Shown: in pieces, positions 15,069 to 24,065 of the stretch
Layout: each line of letters starts with the position of its first letter
How positions within the stretch are numbered: position 1 is the first letter of the stretch
NCBI GenBank assembly: GCA_033795365.1
Contig: JARYGU010000002.1
Span: 434,001 to 498,000, forward strand
Length of the DNA: 64,000 nt
From: JARYGU01 sp033795365
GTDB taxonomy: Bacteria; Pseudomonadota; Alphaproteobacteria; Rhizobiales; Rhizobiaceae
Reading direction: 5' to 3'
Position numbers and translations under genes: made by a program
The notes under the pieces: generated by a model
Database searches by the model: none
The model's input: only the letters and a program-made list of their open reading frames with translations
What the model was told of the DNA's origin: nothing

Positions 15069-17612
15069 ATGTCTTTCATCGATCGCCTGCTGCAGCGCCG
15101 CCGCATCGTCACCAAGGTCCTGTTGTTCGTCATCCCGCTGGTCGCGCTCATCGCCGGCATCGGCCTCGTCGGCTTCTTCACCGCCAGGACGCTGAACGGC
15201 CATATGACCGTCACGCGCGAAACGATCAACAGCCTGTCCGATTTCCAGGATCTCAGAGCCGGCTTGCAGGAGTTCCTGGACCGGCCCGACGAGGCGAACC
15301 GGAACGTTCTCGCCGAGCGGATCGAGGAGCAGGAGAGCGGCATCCGCAGGCTGGATGCGCTGCTGCCCGAGCCAGCGGAAAAGGAAAAGATCGCGTCCGT
15401 CGTCGGGCTTGCCGAAAAGATGCGCGCCGAAAGCGACGCGCTGTGGGCGATCAAGACGAAGCGCGACGAGGTGACGGCATCTCTCGAAGCGGCGCTCGCC
15501 GGCATGACCGCCGAAGGGCGGTTCGCCGAAAAGCAGATCGACGTCATCCGCAACGAATCGGGCGAGAAGGAAGCCTTCGCCAAGGCGCTCCTCTTCGATG
15601 CCGCGGCCTATCAGGGACTTGCCGAGCGTATCGGCAAGTTCCGCAAGCCGGTCGCGCTCGCGATGAAGCCGGAGGACAAGATCAAGGCTGCCGAAACCTA
15701 TCTGCCGCCGCTCGTCAAGCAGATCGCGCAGTCGGAGGCGATCGCCTCCGACAAGGCGCGCGCGCAGTTCGAGCCCGTGAAGGCGGAGATCGCCAACATC
15801 CAGGCGATCCTCGCAGGCAATGGCGACGCGGAAGCGAAGAAGGCGCAGTTCGTTCCGGTGATCGCCAAACTGACGAAATTCGATGCGGATTTCACCAAGG
15901 AGGCCGCGATCAATTCGGATACCGCCGCGAAGCGTTTCGTCGGCATGGACGGCGAAATCGTGCTTCTGAAGAATCTTATCGGCCTGATGAACGAGACGTT
16001 CAAGCAGATCGACTATACGCGCCTGCATATCAGCGAGCTTCATCGCAACCTCGATCAGGCGAGCCGCGATCTCGTGCTTGCCGACATCAAAGCGGTGGCT
16101 TCGAGCGCGGAAGAACTTTCGAAGCTCGGCGCCAAGAACGCGGCTCTGCTCAACCTTGCCGGCAAGCTTTCGCCCGCCCTTGCCAATATCGAGAAGGACA
16201 CCCAGGATCTCCTTGCGGTCGAACAGCAGTGGCAGGCGGCCCGCAGCCATGCGCGCGGCCTCGTGGCCGATGCCAGCCAGACGCTGGAGACCTTCGTCAG
16301 CAGCGCGCAGGAAGCCGGCAAGCGCGACAGCCAGCGCTCCGCCAATGTCTCGATCATCGCCATGGTCGTCGGCACGCTGCTCGCGATCGCAGGCGGCCTG
16401 ATGCTGGTCGAGACGCTTCGCGGTCCCCTGAAACGGATCACGCAGGTGATGTCGCGTCTTGCAAGCGGCGATCTCGACATCGCCATCGAGGGACGCGACC
16501 GCGGCGACGAGATCGGCGACATGGTGCGCTCGGTCGCCGTCTTCCGCGATGCCGCCCTCGAAAATATCCGCCTGGAGAAGGAGGCGGAGGCGCAGCGCAA
16601 TCTTTCCGCCGAGGAGCAGGCCCGCCGTGCGGCCGAGCAGGCGCGTATCGAGGCCGAGCAGATGGAGGCGCTGAGCGCTCTTTCCGACGTGCTCGGCAAG
16701 CTCGCCGCCGGCAATCTGGAAGAGAGCATGACCGAGGCGCTCGCCGCCGAATATGTCGTCATGTCGAAGACCTACAACAATGCCGTCGAGGCGTTGCGCG
16801 CCACGCTCTCCGACGTCCGGGCGACGACGCATGAAATCAGCGGGGGTGCGGGCAATCTCGCATCTTCGGCCGACGATCTCGCCAGGCGTACGGAACAGCA
16901 GGCATCGGCGCTGGAGGAGAGCTCGCGGGCGCTGCGCCAACTCACCGATATCGTGCGCTCGACCGCGGAAAGCGCGCAGAAGACAGCGGTTTCCGTCGAC
17001 GAAACCCGCAGCTACGCACTGCGCTCCGGCGAGGTCGTCGCCAAGGCGGTCGAGGCCATGGGGGCGATCAACCGGTCGTCGGAAAAGATAGGCACGATCA
17101 TCGGCGTCATCGACGAGATCGCCTTCCAGACGAACCTGCTTGCTCTGAACGCCGGCGTCGAGGCGGCGCGGGCAGGCGATGCCGGACGCGGCTTTGCGGT
17201 GGTGGCGCAGGAGGTGCGCGAACTTGCACAGCGCTGCGCAGGAGCGGCGCGCGAGATCAAGGGGCTGATCTCCGACAGCTCGACCCAGGTCAGAAGCGGC
17301 GTTTCCCTGGTCACCGAAACCGGCGAGGCGCTGAGCGTGATCAACGAGCACATCTCGGCGATCCATCAGCTCGTCGGCAATATCGAGGCAGCGGCGGCGG
17401 CGCAGTATGAGGGGCTGAGCGAAGTGAACCAGGCGGTGCAGCAGGTCGAGCTCATCACCCAGAAGAATGCGGCCATGGTCGAGGAGAACACCGCGGAAAT
17501 TCACGGCCTGCGCCGTCGCGTGGAAATCCTCAACCGCAAGATCGACCATTTCCGCACGGGCGACACGAGCCTGCGGCACGAGGACGGCTATCGGCGAACC
17601 GACGCAGCCTGA
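15069..17612 (+). CDS. Methyl-accepting chemotaxis protein
   Basis: I start at ATG 15069 (behind GGGGAA), giving 847 residues that begin with a basic leader and TM1 (VLLFVIPLVALIAGIGLVGF). A large periplasmic helical sensor region covers about residues 40-420. TM2 (IIAMVVGTLLAIAGGLMLV) lies at about 425-445, followed by HAMP (LKRITQVMSRLASGDLDIAI). The signalling domain has the highly conserved hairpin tip IDEIAFQTNLLALNAGVEAA at about residue 680 and FAVVAQEVRELAQRCAGAA after it. The ligand is unknown. There is no CheR-tethering pentapeptide at the C-terminus. No che genes are near. Confidence 0.95.
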   Translation: MSFIDRLLQRRRIVTKVLLFVIPLVALIAGIGLVGFFTARTLNGHMTVTRETINSLSDFQDLRAGLQEFLDRPDEANRNVLAERIEEQESGIRRLDALLPEPAEKEKIASVVGLAEKMRAESDALWAIKTKRDEVTASLEAALAGMTAEGRFAEKQIDVIRNESGEKEAFAKALLFDAAAYQGLAERIGKFRKPVALAMKPEDKIKAAETYLPPLVKQIAQSEAIASDKARAQFEPVKAEIANIQAILAGNGDAEAKKAQFVPVIAKLTKFDADFTKEAAINSDTAAKRFVGMDGEIVLLKNLIGLMNETFKQIDYTRLHISELHRNLDQASRDLVLADIKAVASSAEELSKLGAKNAALLNLAGKLSPALANIEKDTQDLLAVEQQWQAARSHARGLVADASQTLETFVSSAQEAGKRDSQRSANVSIIAMVVGTLLAIAGGLMLVETLRGPLKRITQVMSRLASGDLDIAIEGRDRGDEIGDMVRSVAVFRDAALENIRLEKEAEAQRNLSAEEQARRAAEQARIEAEQMEALSALSDVLGKLAAGNLEESMTEALAAEYVVMSKTYNNAVEALRATLSDVRATTHEISGGAGNLASSADDLARRTEQQASALEESSRALRQLTDIVRSTAESAQKTAVSVDETRSYALRSGEVVAKAVEAMGAINRSSEKIGTIIGVIDEIAFQTNLLALNAGVEAARAGDAGRGFAVVAQEVRELAQRCAGAAREIKGLISDSSTQVRSGVSLVTETGEALSVINEHISAIHQLVGNIEAAAAAQYEGLSEVNQAVQQVELITQKNAAMVEENTAEIHGLRRRVEILNRKIDHFRTGDTSLRHEDGYRRTDAA

Positions 17613-17626
17613 ATATCGATCAGGTC

Positions 17627-17826
17627 ATGCGAAGCCCGCGGCGGTCTCCGGAGATGGTTGCCTTCATCAGGGGATTGCATGCGCTGAAGCGCGTTGCGCG
17701 ACAGGAGGAGCTCGCCGAAGCCGCGCTTTTTCTCGCTTCCGATGCGGCGAGCTTCGTGACAGGAACGGGGCGCAGCTTGCCGACGGAGGCGTCTCTATCA
17801 GCCCGGACGTGAAGTTGCCGTGCTGA
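17627..17826 (+). pseudogene. Remnant of a short-chain dehydrogenase/reductase gene (C-terminal fragment, frameshifted)
   Basis: The frame from 17627 reads PEMVAFIRGLHALKRVARQE then ELAEAALFLASDAASFVTGT, the classical C-terminal end of SDR enzymes. It then derails; the expected ending LADGGVSIS continues in another frame up to TGA 17826. The break is at the ACGGGGCG run near 17765 and looks like loss of one G. The catalytic YxxxK and Rossmann parts are missing altogether, so this is a decayed gene end squeezed between the chemoreceptor and moaA. Confidence 0.8.
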
Positions 17827-17830
17827 AGTC

Positions 17831-18877
17831 TCAGCCGCCCGTCACGCTCATGTGTCGGGCGACTGCCGGACGGTTGCGGCGGTCTATGATGAAGTCGTGG
17901 CCCTTCGGCTTGCGGCCGATCGCTTCGTCGATCGCCTGCGAGAGGAGGGCATCATCGTCGGAGGCGCGAAGCGGCAGGCGCAGATCGGCCGCATCGTTCT
18001 GGCCGAGGCACATATAGAGCGTACCCGTGCAGGTCAGGCGCACGCGGTTGCAGCTTTCGCAGAAGTTATGGGTCATCGGCGTGATGAAGCCGAGCCGGCC
18101 GCCGGTCTCCCCGACGGTGACATAGCGGGCGGGGCCGCCGGTCTGGTAACCGCTGTCGGTCAGCGTGAATTCTTCCGACAGGCGCGCGCGCATTTCCGAG
18201 AGCGGCACATAGCGATCGGTGCGGTCTTCCTCGATCTCGCCCATCGGCATGGTCTCGATCAGGGTCAGGTCCATGCCGCGGCCATGCGCGAAGCGGATCA
18301 TCTCGGGGATTTCGTAGTCGTTGAAGTCCTTGAGCGCGACGGCGTTGAGCTTGATCTTGAGGCCGGCGGCCTGGGCCGCATCGATGCCTTCCATCACCTT
18401 GGAAAGATCGCCCCAGCGGGTGATCGTGCGGAACTTGTCGGCATCGAGCGTGTCGAGCGATACGTTGATCCGGCGTACCCCGCAGTCGGCGAGCTCGGCT
18501 GCGTATTTCGCAAGTTGAGAGCCGTTGGTGGTGAGCGTCAGTTCATCCAGGTTTCCTGCCTGGACATGGCGGCCGAGCTCGCGCACGAGGAACATGATGT
18601 TCTTGCGCACCAGCGGCTCGCCGCCCGTCAGCCGGAGCTTGCGCACGCCCTTGGCGATGAAGGCGGAACAGAGCCGGGTCAGTTCCTCGAGCGTCAAAAG
18701 ATCCTTCTTCGGCAGGAAGGTCATGTTCTCCGCCATGCAATAGGTGCAGCGGAAATCGCAACGGTCGGTGACGGAGACGCGCAGATAGGTGACCGCGCGA
18801 CCGAACGGATCGACCATCGGTGCCGCCGTTTCCGAGAGCGCCCTGGACGCGCCAACTGGTCCTGCAAGCATATTCAA
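17831..18877 (-). CDS. moaA: GTP 3',8-cyclase (molybdenum cofactor biosynthesis)
   Basis: This 348-residue radical-SAM enzyme has the N-terminal cluster motif C40-xxx-C44-xx-C47 (DRCDFRCTYC), GGEPL at about 85, the second cluster NFCESCNRVRLTC, and the C-terminal GG needed for activity. With MoaC it converts GTP to cyclic pyranopterin monophosphate, the first step of molybdenum cofactor synthesis. It is monocistronic here and divergent from the DUF971 gene. I looked for a Moco RNA upstream and could not support one. Confidence 0.96.
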   Translation of the reverse strand: MNMLAGPVGASRALSETAAPMVDPFGRAVTYLRVSVTDRCDFRCTYCMAENMTFLPKKDLLTLEELTRLCSAFIAKGVRKLRLTGGEPLVRKNIMFLVRELGRHVQAGNLDELTLTTNGSQLAKYAAELADCGVRRINVSLDTLDADKFRTITRWGDLSKVMEGIDAAQAAGLKIKLNAVALKDFNDYEIPEMIRFAHGRGMDLTLIETMPMGEIEEDRTDRYVPLSEMRARLSEEFTLTDSGYQTGGPARYVTVGETGGRLGFITPMTHNFCESCNRVRLTCTGTLYMCLGQNDAADLRLPLRASDDDALLSQAIDEAIGRKPKGHDFIIDRRNRPAVARHMSVTGG

Positions 18878-19020
18878 TGCACTTTCTCCCTGTCCATCGA
18901 CATGTCGGGCGCAAAGCCGCGATCGTCAAGTGGATGCGGTCATTATGACAAGAAATTGAAGCTTGCACATCCCCTCGGCGCATCATAGTCCTGCCTGGGA
19001 GCGCAATCGGAGCAGGGATT

Positions 19021-19395
19021 ATGAGCGACGTCTGGCCTACGGAACTGCGGGTCTCGAAGGATCGCCAGCGCCTGATCGTCACGTTCAACGACGGGCAGAG
19101 CTTCGATCTGTCGGCGGAGATGCTGCGGGTGCTCTCGCCTTCGGCGGAGGTTCAGGGGCATGGACCGGGCCAGCGCGTGACGGTGCCGGGAAAACGCAAT
19201 GTCGCGATCATCTCGATGACGCCGACGGGAAACTACGCGGTCAGAATCGGCTTCGACGATTTCCACGATACCGGCATATTCACCTGGACGTATCTGAGGG
19301 AGCTCGGCGAGAAGGGCGAGGAACTCTTCGCCGGCTACGAACGCGAGCTTGCCGAGAAGGGCATGAGCCGCGATATTTCGGAGAAACCCCGGTAG
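19021..19395 (+). CDS. DUF971 domain protein
   Basis: The 124-residue product matches the DUF971 / gamma-butyrobetaine-hydroxylase-like N-terminal domain family: WPTELRVSKDRQRLIVTFNDGQSF, LRVLSPSAEVQGHG, VAIISMTPTGNYAVRIGFDD, and the ending FHDTGIFTWTYLRELG. Proteins of this kind occur beside Mrp/ApbC iron-sulfur carriers or moaA in many proteobacteria and may take part in iron-sulfur or cofactor handling; that is inference. It is followed 48 bases later by the antiporter gene. Confidence 0.9.
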   Translation: MSDVWPTELRVSKDRQRLIVTFNDGQSFDLSAEMLRVLSPSAEVQGHGPGQRVTVPGKRNVAIISMTPTGNYAVRIGFDDFHDTGIFTWTYLRELGEKGEELFAGYERELAEKGMSRDISEKPR

Positions 19396-19443
19396 AGCGG
19401 CGCTCGCCCGCAGACTGACTTCCACGGACCGCAGGAGATTTTC

Positions 19444-21261
19444 TTGGCAGCAGAAGCGAATGCGAATGATCTGACACAGGTGGTCGTGCTTCTCGCCGCC
19501 GGCGTCGCGGCGGTTCCGCTGTTCAAGCGGGCGGGGCTCGGTTCGGTGCTCGGCTATCTGGCGGCGGGGCTGGCGATCGGCCCGTTCGGTCTCGGCTTCT
19601 TTTCCGATCCGCAGGCAATCATCCACGTCGCGGAACTCGGCGTGGTGATGTTCCTGTTCATCATCGGGCTCGAAATGCAGCCGTCGCGGCTTTGGAACAT
19701 GCGCAAGGACATCTTCGGGCTCGGTGCGCTGCAGGTGCTGGGTGCGATGGCGGCGCTCACGGGCATCGGGCTTTCCCTCGGATTTCCGCTGATCCCCTCC
19801 TTCGTCGCCGGCACCGGATTCGTGCTTACCTCCACCGCCATCGTCATGCAGATGATGCAGGAGCGCGGCGAGATATCGACCCTCAAAGGGCAGCGCATCG
19901 TGGCGATCCTGCTCTTCGAGGATCTCGCGATCGTGCCGCTTCTGGCGCTGGTGACGTTTCTTGGCACCGGTGGCGAGGCGAGCAGTGCTGCCGACCGCTG
20001 GATCTCGATCGCCTTCGCGCTCGCCGCCGTGGCCGCGCTGATCGTGGCCGGACGCTATCTGCTCAACCCCTTCTTCCGGCTGCTTGCGGCCTCCGGAGCG
20101 CGCGAGGTGATGACGGCGGCGGCGTTGCTCGTGGTTCTCGGATCGGCGCTCGCCATGCAGGTAAGCGGGCTTTCCATGGCGATGGGCGCCTTCCTCGCGG
20201 GCGTCCTGCTTTCCGAATCGTCCTTCCGTCATCAGCTCGAAGCGGACATCGAGCCTTTCCGCGGCATCCTGCTCGGCCTGTTTTTCCTCGGCGTCGGCAT
20301 GGCGATCGATCTTTCGGTGATCGCTGCCAACTGGCAGCTCGTCGCGGCGAGCGTCATCGGATACATGCTTGCTAAGGGGGCCCTGATCTATGCTGTCGGG
20401 CGGATCACCGGCGCATGCCACAGCGAGAGCTTCGAGCGGGCGGTCCTGATGGCGCAGGGCGGCGAATTCGCCTTCGTGCTCTATTCCGCCGCCGTCGCCG
20501 CAGGCATCTTCGACGGTGAGGCCAATGCGATCCTGACGGCGACGATCATCATCTCCATGGCGCTGACGCCGCTTTTCGTCATCCTGCACGACCGTCTCGT
20601 CCCCGAGCAGGCGCCGGCGACGGACGATCTCGCTCTGCCGGAAAATGTCGAGGGCACGGTGCTGATGATCGGCTTCGGCCGCTTCGGCCAGATCGTCAGC
20701 CAGCCGCTCCTTGCGCGCGGCTATACGCTGTCGCTGATCGACAAGGATGCGGAGTTCGTCCGCGATGCGTCCGAATTCGGCTTCAAGGTCTATTACGGCG
20801 ACGGATCGCGGATCGACATCCTGCATGCGGCGGGCGCCGCGACGGCGAGGGCGATCCTGATCTGCGTCGACGACAAGGCGGCGGCGATCAAGATCGCCGA
20901 GATCGCCAAGGAGGAGTTTCCGCTGGTGCCGCTCCTTGCGCGCGCCTTCGACCGCCCCCATGCGCTCGACCTGCTCAAGGTCGGCGTCGACTACCAGATC
21001 CGCGAGACTTTCGAGTCCGCGCTGAGTTTCGGCTCGGAAGTGCTCGAAATCCTTGGAGAAGACGCCGATACCGCCGCCGAGGTCATCGCCGAGTTCCGGG
21101 AGGTGGACAGGGAGCGCTTCGCGCTCGAGACGGTCGGCGGCATCTATGCCGGGCGCCAGCTCATCCGCGGAAATGCGCAGCCGGCCGACATCATCGCCGA
21201 GAAGACGGCAAGGCGCCGCGCGGAGCAGGAGGAGCGCGAACGGCAGAGCGCGGAATCCTAG
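19444..21261 (+). CDS. CPA2-family monovalent cation:proton antiporter (KefB/KefC-like) with RCK domain
   Basis: The start is a TTG at 19444, six bases after GCAGGAG, giving 605 residues. The first about 380 residues form the Na/H-exchanger fold with 12-13 helices (VVVLLAAGVAAVPLFKRAGLG through MALTPLFVILHDRLV). An RCK_N domain follows at about 400-520, with its nucleotide-binding motif LMIGFGRFGQIVSQPLL and the acidic LSLIDKD. The tail after residue 570 is a charged helix. Such proteins exchange K+ or Na+ for protons and respond to NAD(H) or glutathione adducts. No KefF/KefG partner is adjacent. Confidence 0.93.
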   Translation: MAAEANANDLTQVVVLLAAGVAAVPLFKRAGLGSVLGYLAAGLAIGPFGLGFFSDPQAIIHVAELGVVMFLFIIGLEMQPSRLWNMRKDIFGLGALQVLGAMAALTGIGLSLGFPLIPSFVAGTGFVLTSTAIVMQMMQERGEISTLKGQRIVAILLFEDLAIVPLLALVTFLGTGGEASSAADRWISIAFALAAVAALIVAGRYLLNPFFRLLAASGAREVMTAAALLVVLGSALAMQVSGLSMAMGAFLAGVLLSESSFRHQLEADIEPFRGILLGLFFLGVGMAIDLSVIAANWQLVAASVIGYMLAKGALIYAVGRITGACHSESFERAVLMAQGGEFAFVLYSAAVAAGIFDGEANAILTATIIISMALTPLFVILHDRLVPEQAPATDDLALPENVEGTVLMIGFGRFGQIVSQPLLARGYTLSLIDKDAEFVRDASEFGFKVYYGDGSRIDILHAAGAATARAILICVDDKAAAIKIAEIAKEEFPLVPLLARAFDRPHALDLLKVGVDYQIRETFESALSFGSEVLEILGEDADTAAEVIAEFREVDRERFALETVGGIYAGRQLIRGNAQPADIIAEKTARRRAEQEERERQSAES

Positions 21262-21273
21262 GCTCCTAGTCAG

Positions 21274-21299
21274 CCCCGCCATTCCCGACGAAGGCGGGG
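21274..21299. repeat. Short stem-loop between the antiporter gene and ltrA
   Basis: CCCCGCC (21274-21280) pairs with GGCGGGG (21293-21299). There is no T-tract, so it is more likely a processing or stability hairpin in a shared mRNA than a terminator. Confidence 0.35.
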
Positions 21300-21337
21300 T
21301 TCAAAACGCTCGAACGGTCGCGGAAGCGGGAGGGCTC

Positions 21338-22546
21338 ATGACGAATCCGGATGAGGAAAGGTTTCTCCACTCCGCCTGCCTCAGGGCGCGCGGCACGGCG
21401 CAGGAGGGCAAGGTCGCCTTCGTGGAGCTCTTCTTCGACCTGATCTTCGTGCTGACGGTGATCCAGCTTTCGCATGCGCTCGCCGGCCACTATTCGCTTC
21501 TCGGCCTTTTCGAAGCGGTGCTGCTGATCCTCGCCGTCTGGTGGGTATGGATCTATACCACGTGGTCGACGAACTGGCTCGATCCGGAAAAGGCGCCAGT
21601 ACGAATCCTCCTGTTCGTCCTGATGTTTCTCGGCCTGATCCTGTCGATTGCGATTCCCACGGCCTTCGGCGTCGGCGGGCTGCTGTTCGCGCTCACCTAT
21701 GTGACGATGCAGGTCGGCCGGTCCGCCTTCACCGCCTATGTCATGCGGCGGGAGTGGCCGGAGAACAGCCTGAATTTCCTGCGGATCACCTGCTGGCTCG
21801 TCCTTTCCGCGGTCTTCTGGATCGCAGGCGCATTCATGGAGCATCAGGCGAGGACCGTCCTTTGGCTGATCGCGCTCCTCATCGAATATGCCTCGCCGGC
21901 GCTCGGCTTCGCCGTGCCGGGGCTCGGGCGCTCCAAGGTGGAGGAATGGAAAATATCGGGCGGGCACCTGGCGGAGCGCTGCGCGCTTTTCGTACTCATC
22001 TGTCTCGGCGAAACGATCCTGGTGGCTGGGCGCACCGTTGCCGGCATGGAACTCCTCGACGGCTTCACGATCCTTCTGCTCGCCGCCGCCTTTGTCGCCA
22101 CTGCCACGATGTGGTGGATCTATTTCCGCTTCGGCCATGGCGAGGCGGCGCATCTCATCGAGAACTCGCCGAAGCCCGGACGGCTGGCGCGGCTCGCCTT
22201 CACCTATGCGCATATTCCGATCGTCGCGGGGATCATCCTTTCGGCGGTCTCGGAGGAGTTCGCGCTGGCCCATCCGCACGGCGAAACGGACCTGAAGACC
22301 GCAAGCGCGATGATCGGCGGGCCGATCGTCTTTCTTGCCGGCAACATGTGGTTCAAGCATGCCATCCGGGGCCGTCTGCCGCCGTCGCACATCGCCGGCA
22401 TCGGAGCGCTTGCGGCACTTGCGGCGATCGTTCCCTTCGTCGAGCCGTATCAGCTCTTCATGGCAGCCGGCGCCGTGTTGCTCGCCGTTGCGATCTGGGA
22501 ATACGCCGCGCTGAGGTCGACCCGTGCCGCAGAGCTCGGAAACTGA
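21338..22546 (+). CDS. Low-temperature-requirement protein A (LtrA) family membrane protein
   Basis: ATG 21338 behind GGGAGGG gives 402 residues. An N-terminal VAFVELFFDLIFVLTVIQLS motif is the LtrA signature, followed by about ten membrane helices, including WWVWIYTTWSTNWLDPE, LICLGETILVAG and MWWIYFRFGHGEAAH. LtrA was named from a Listeria cold-growth mutant; its molecular role is not known. It starts 76 bases after the antiporter gene on the same strand, so the two may be co-transcribed. Confidence 0.92.
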   Translation: MTNPDEERFLHSACLRARGTAQEGKVAFVELFFDLIFVLTVIQLSHALAGHYSLLGLFEAVLLILAVWWVWIYTTWSTNWLDPEKAPVRILLFVLMFLGLILSIAIPTAFGVGGLLFALTYVTMQVGRSAFTAYVMRREWPENSLNFLRITCWLVLSAVFWIAGAFMEHQARTVLWLIALLIEYASPALGFAVPGLGRSKVEEWKISGGHLAERCALFVLICLGETILVAGRTVAGMELLDGFTILLLAAAFVATATMWWIYFRFGHGEAAHLIENSPKPGRLARLAFTYAHIPIVAGIILSAVSEEFALAHPHGETDLKTASAMIGGPIVFLAGNMWFKHAIRGRLPPSHIAGIGALAALAAIVPFVEPYQLFMAAGAVLLAVAIWEYAALRSTRAAELGN

Positions 22547-22559
22547 ACGAGTTTTGATC

Positions 22560-23027
22560 CTAACGCTCGTCCCGCTCTTCCTGAAGGAGAATGCGGATGA
22601 TGTCCTCCATGGATTCGGCGACCATCATGCAGCGGTCGAGCGGCGTATGGGAAAGCGTCCGCTCGATCATGTCCGTCTGGATAGCCATCGCCTTTTCCGT
22701 GACGTTGCGCCCGGCCTCCGTCAATGTCAGGCGCAGGATGCGCTTGTCGCGGGCATCGGGCGTGCGCAGGATGAGGCCGCGCTTTTCGAGCTGCGGCAGC
22801 AGCATGCTCATGTTCGAGCGGCCGACCAGCAGCTTGCGGGCAAGCTCCTGCTGGGAAATGCCGGCAAAGCGGTAGAGATTGATCAGGATATCGAGATGCG
22901 GCGTCTTGATGTCCAGATCGGCAAGCGCCCTGGTCATCGCCTGCTGCATGAGCTGGCAGGCGCGCGCGACGCCGATCCAGCTTCTGAAGCGCGGGTGATC
23001 CCACGGCGGGGCTTGATTTTTGTTCAT
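22560..23027 (-). CDS. MarR family transcriptional regulator
   Basis: This 155-residue protein has the winged-helix pattern of MarR: ISQQELARKLLVGRSNMSMLLPQLEKRGLI for the recognition helix (about residues 57-86), then the wing RTPDARDKRILRLTLTEAG. It is divergent from an alpha/beta-hydrolase gene with a palindrome between them at 23041-23056. That is the usual arrangement for a repressor controlling its own gene and its neighbour. Confidence 0.94.
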   Translation of the reverse strand: MNKNQAPPWDHPRFRSWIGVARACQLMQQAMTRALADLDIKTPHLDILINLYRFAGISQQELARKLLVGRSNMSMLLPQLEKRGLILRTPDARDKRILRLTLTEAGRNVTEKAMAIQTDMIERTLSHTPLDRCMMVAESMEDIIRILLQEERDER

Positions 23028-23040
23028 GGTTGTACTTTAT

Positions 23041-23056
23041 TGTTCATCATTGAACA
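23041..23056. promoter_or_regulatory. Candidate MarR operator
   Basis: TGTTCA-TCAT-TGAACA is a perfect 6-bp inverted repeat with four central bases, 14 bases upstream of the MarR start codon and 20 bases upstream of the hydrolase start codon. Its position, size and AT-rich surroundings fit a MarR-dimer site covering both promoters. Confidence 0.6.
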
Positions 23057-23075
23057 TATTACGGGATTTCCCACT

Positions 23076-23984
23076 ATGGCATCCTTTCCCCTGAAGGTCA
23101 TCCGCCTCGCTCTTGCGACCACAAGCGCGATCTCGCCTTCGGCGGCCGGGCGCATAGCATTCGGCATATTTTCCCGCACGCCGCCCCGGCGTCCGAGAAG
23201 CGCCAAGGAGAGGGAACTGCTGTCGCAGTCGGAAGGCTGGATGCGGCAGGCCCGGCGCGTGACGCTCGATTTTGCGGGCGGGCGAGTGACGGCGCATCAT
23301 TTCGCAGCCCGGCCATGCCTGCCCTTTGCCGGACGGGTCCTCGTCGTCCATGGCTGGGGATCGCGCGCGGCCTATCTTACGGCGCTGACCTCCGGCCTCG
23401 TCGCCGCTGGCCTGGAAGTCGTCGCGCTCGATCTGCCGGGGCATGGTTCCTCGCCGGGACGCAGGCTGACGATGCCGATGGCGGTGAGGGCGATTGATGC
23501 GGCATGGCGCCGCTTCGGCGGATTCGATTTCTTCTGCGGCCATTCCTTCGGTGGCGCAGCACTCGCGTGCGCGGCCGGCGGCATCGTGAGCGACGTGCCG
23601 GCCCATGCCGCGCGGCGACTGGTGCTGATCGGAGCGCCGAGCGAAATGACATGGCTATTCAAGGATTTCGGCCGAATGCTGAAACTGGATTCGAATGCGC
23701 AGACGGCGCTCGAAGCTCATGTCGAGACAATCGCCGGCGTGCCGATCGAAGCCTTCGATGCGCCGGCTGTCCTTGCCCAGATCGGCGTGCCGGTGCTGGT
23801 GATCCATGCCGAGGACGACAAGGAGGTTCCGGCAAGCCATGCCCGGCGCTATGGCGCGGCGGGCGACAATGTCAGGCTTCACTGGGCGAACGGCTTCGGT
23901 CATCGCAGGATCGTTTCGGCCGATCCGGTGATAGACCGGGTCGCGGCATTCCTGACGATCGATGCACAGCGACAGGCGGCATAA
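23076..23984 (+). CDS. Alpha/beta-hydrolase
   Basis: ATG 23076 (after ACGGGA) gives 302 residues. The oxyanion motif VVHGWGSRA is near residue 90 and the nucleophile elbow FCGHSFGGAAL contains Ser157. The acid is probably the Asp in VIHAEDDKEVP, and the histidine follows in ANGFGHRRIV. The basic N-terminus (RTPPRRPRSAKER) does not look like a standard signal peptide, though a hydrophobic stretch precedes it. The gene is probably controlled by the divergent MarR regulator. Substrate unknown. Confidence 0.9.
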   Translation: MASFPLKVIRLALATTSAISPSAAGRIAFGIFSRTPPRRPRSAKERELLSQSEGWMRQARRVTLDFAGGRVTAHHFAARPCLPFAGRVLVVHGWGSRAAYLTALTSGLVAAGLEVVALDLPGHGSSPGRRLTMPMAVRAIDAAWRRFGGFDFFCGHSFGGAALACAAGGIVSDVPAHAARRLVLIGAPSEMTWLFKDFGRMLKLDSNAQTALEAHVETIAGVPIEAFDAPAVLAQIGVPVLVIHAEDDKEVPASHARRYGAAGDNVRLHWANGFGHRRIVSADPVIDRVAAFLTIDAQRQAA

Positions 23985-24065
23985 GCGAAATTGCGGCTTT
24001 TCGTCATGTCTTTGTCATGCGAGGGTGCGATGGCGCCCTGATCAATATCCCTGAACGGACCTGCC

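Noticed and set aside
15015..17579. 854-codon minus-strand open frame across the chemoreceptor gene
   Set aside because: It is opposite a well-supported chemoreceptor, has no family resemblance and its composition (LRR/GRR/DLD strings) is typical of antisense frames in high-GC DNA.
18878..19020. Possible molybdenum-cofactor riboswitch upstream of moaA
   Set aside because: I could not match the conserved blocks of the Moco RNA; the gap is only 143 bases and divergent.
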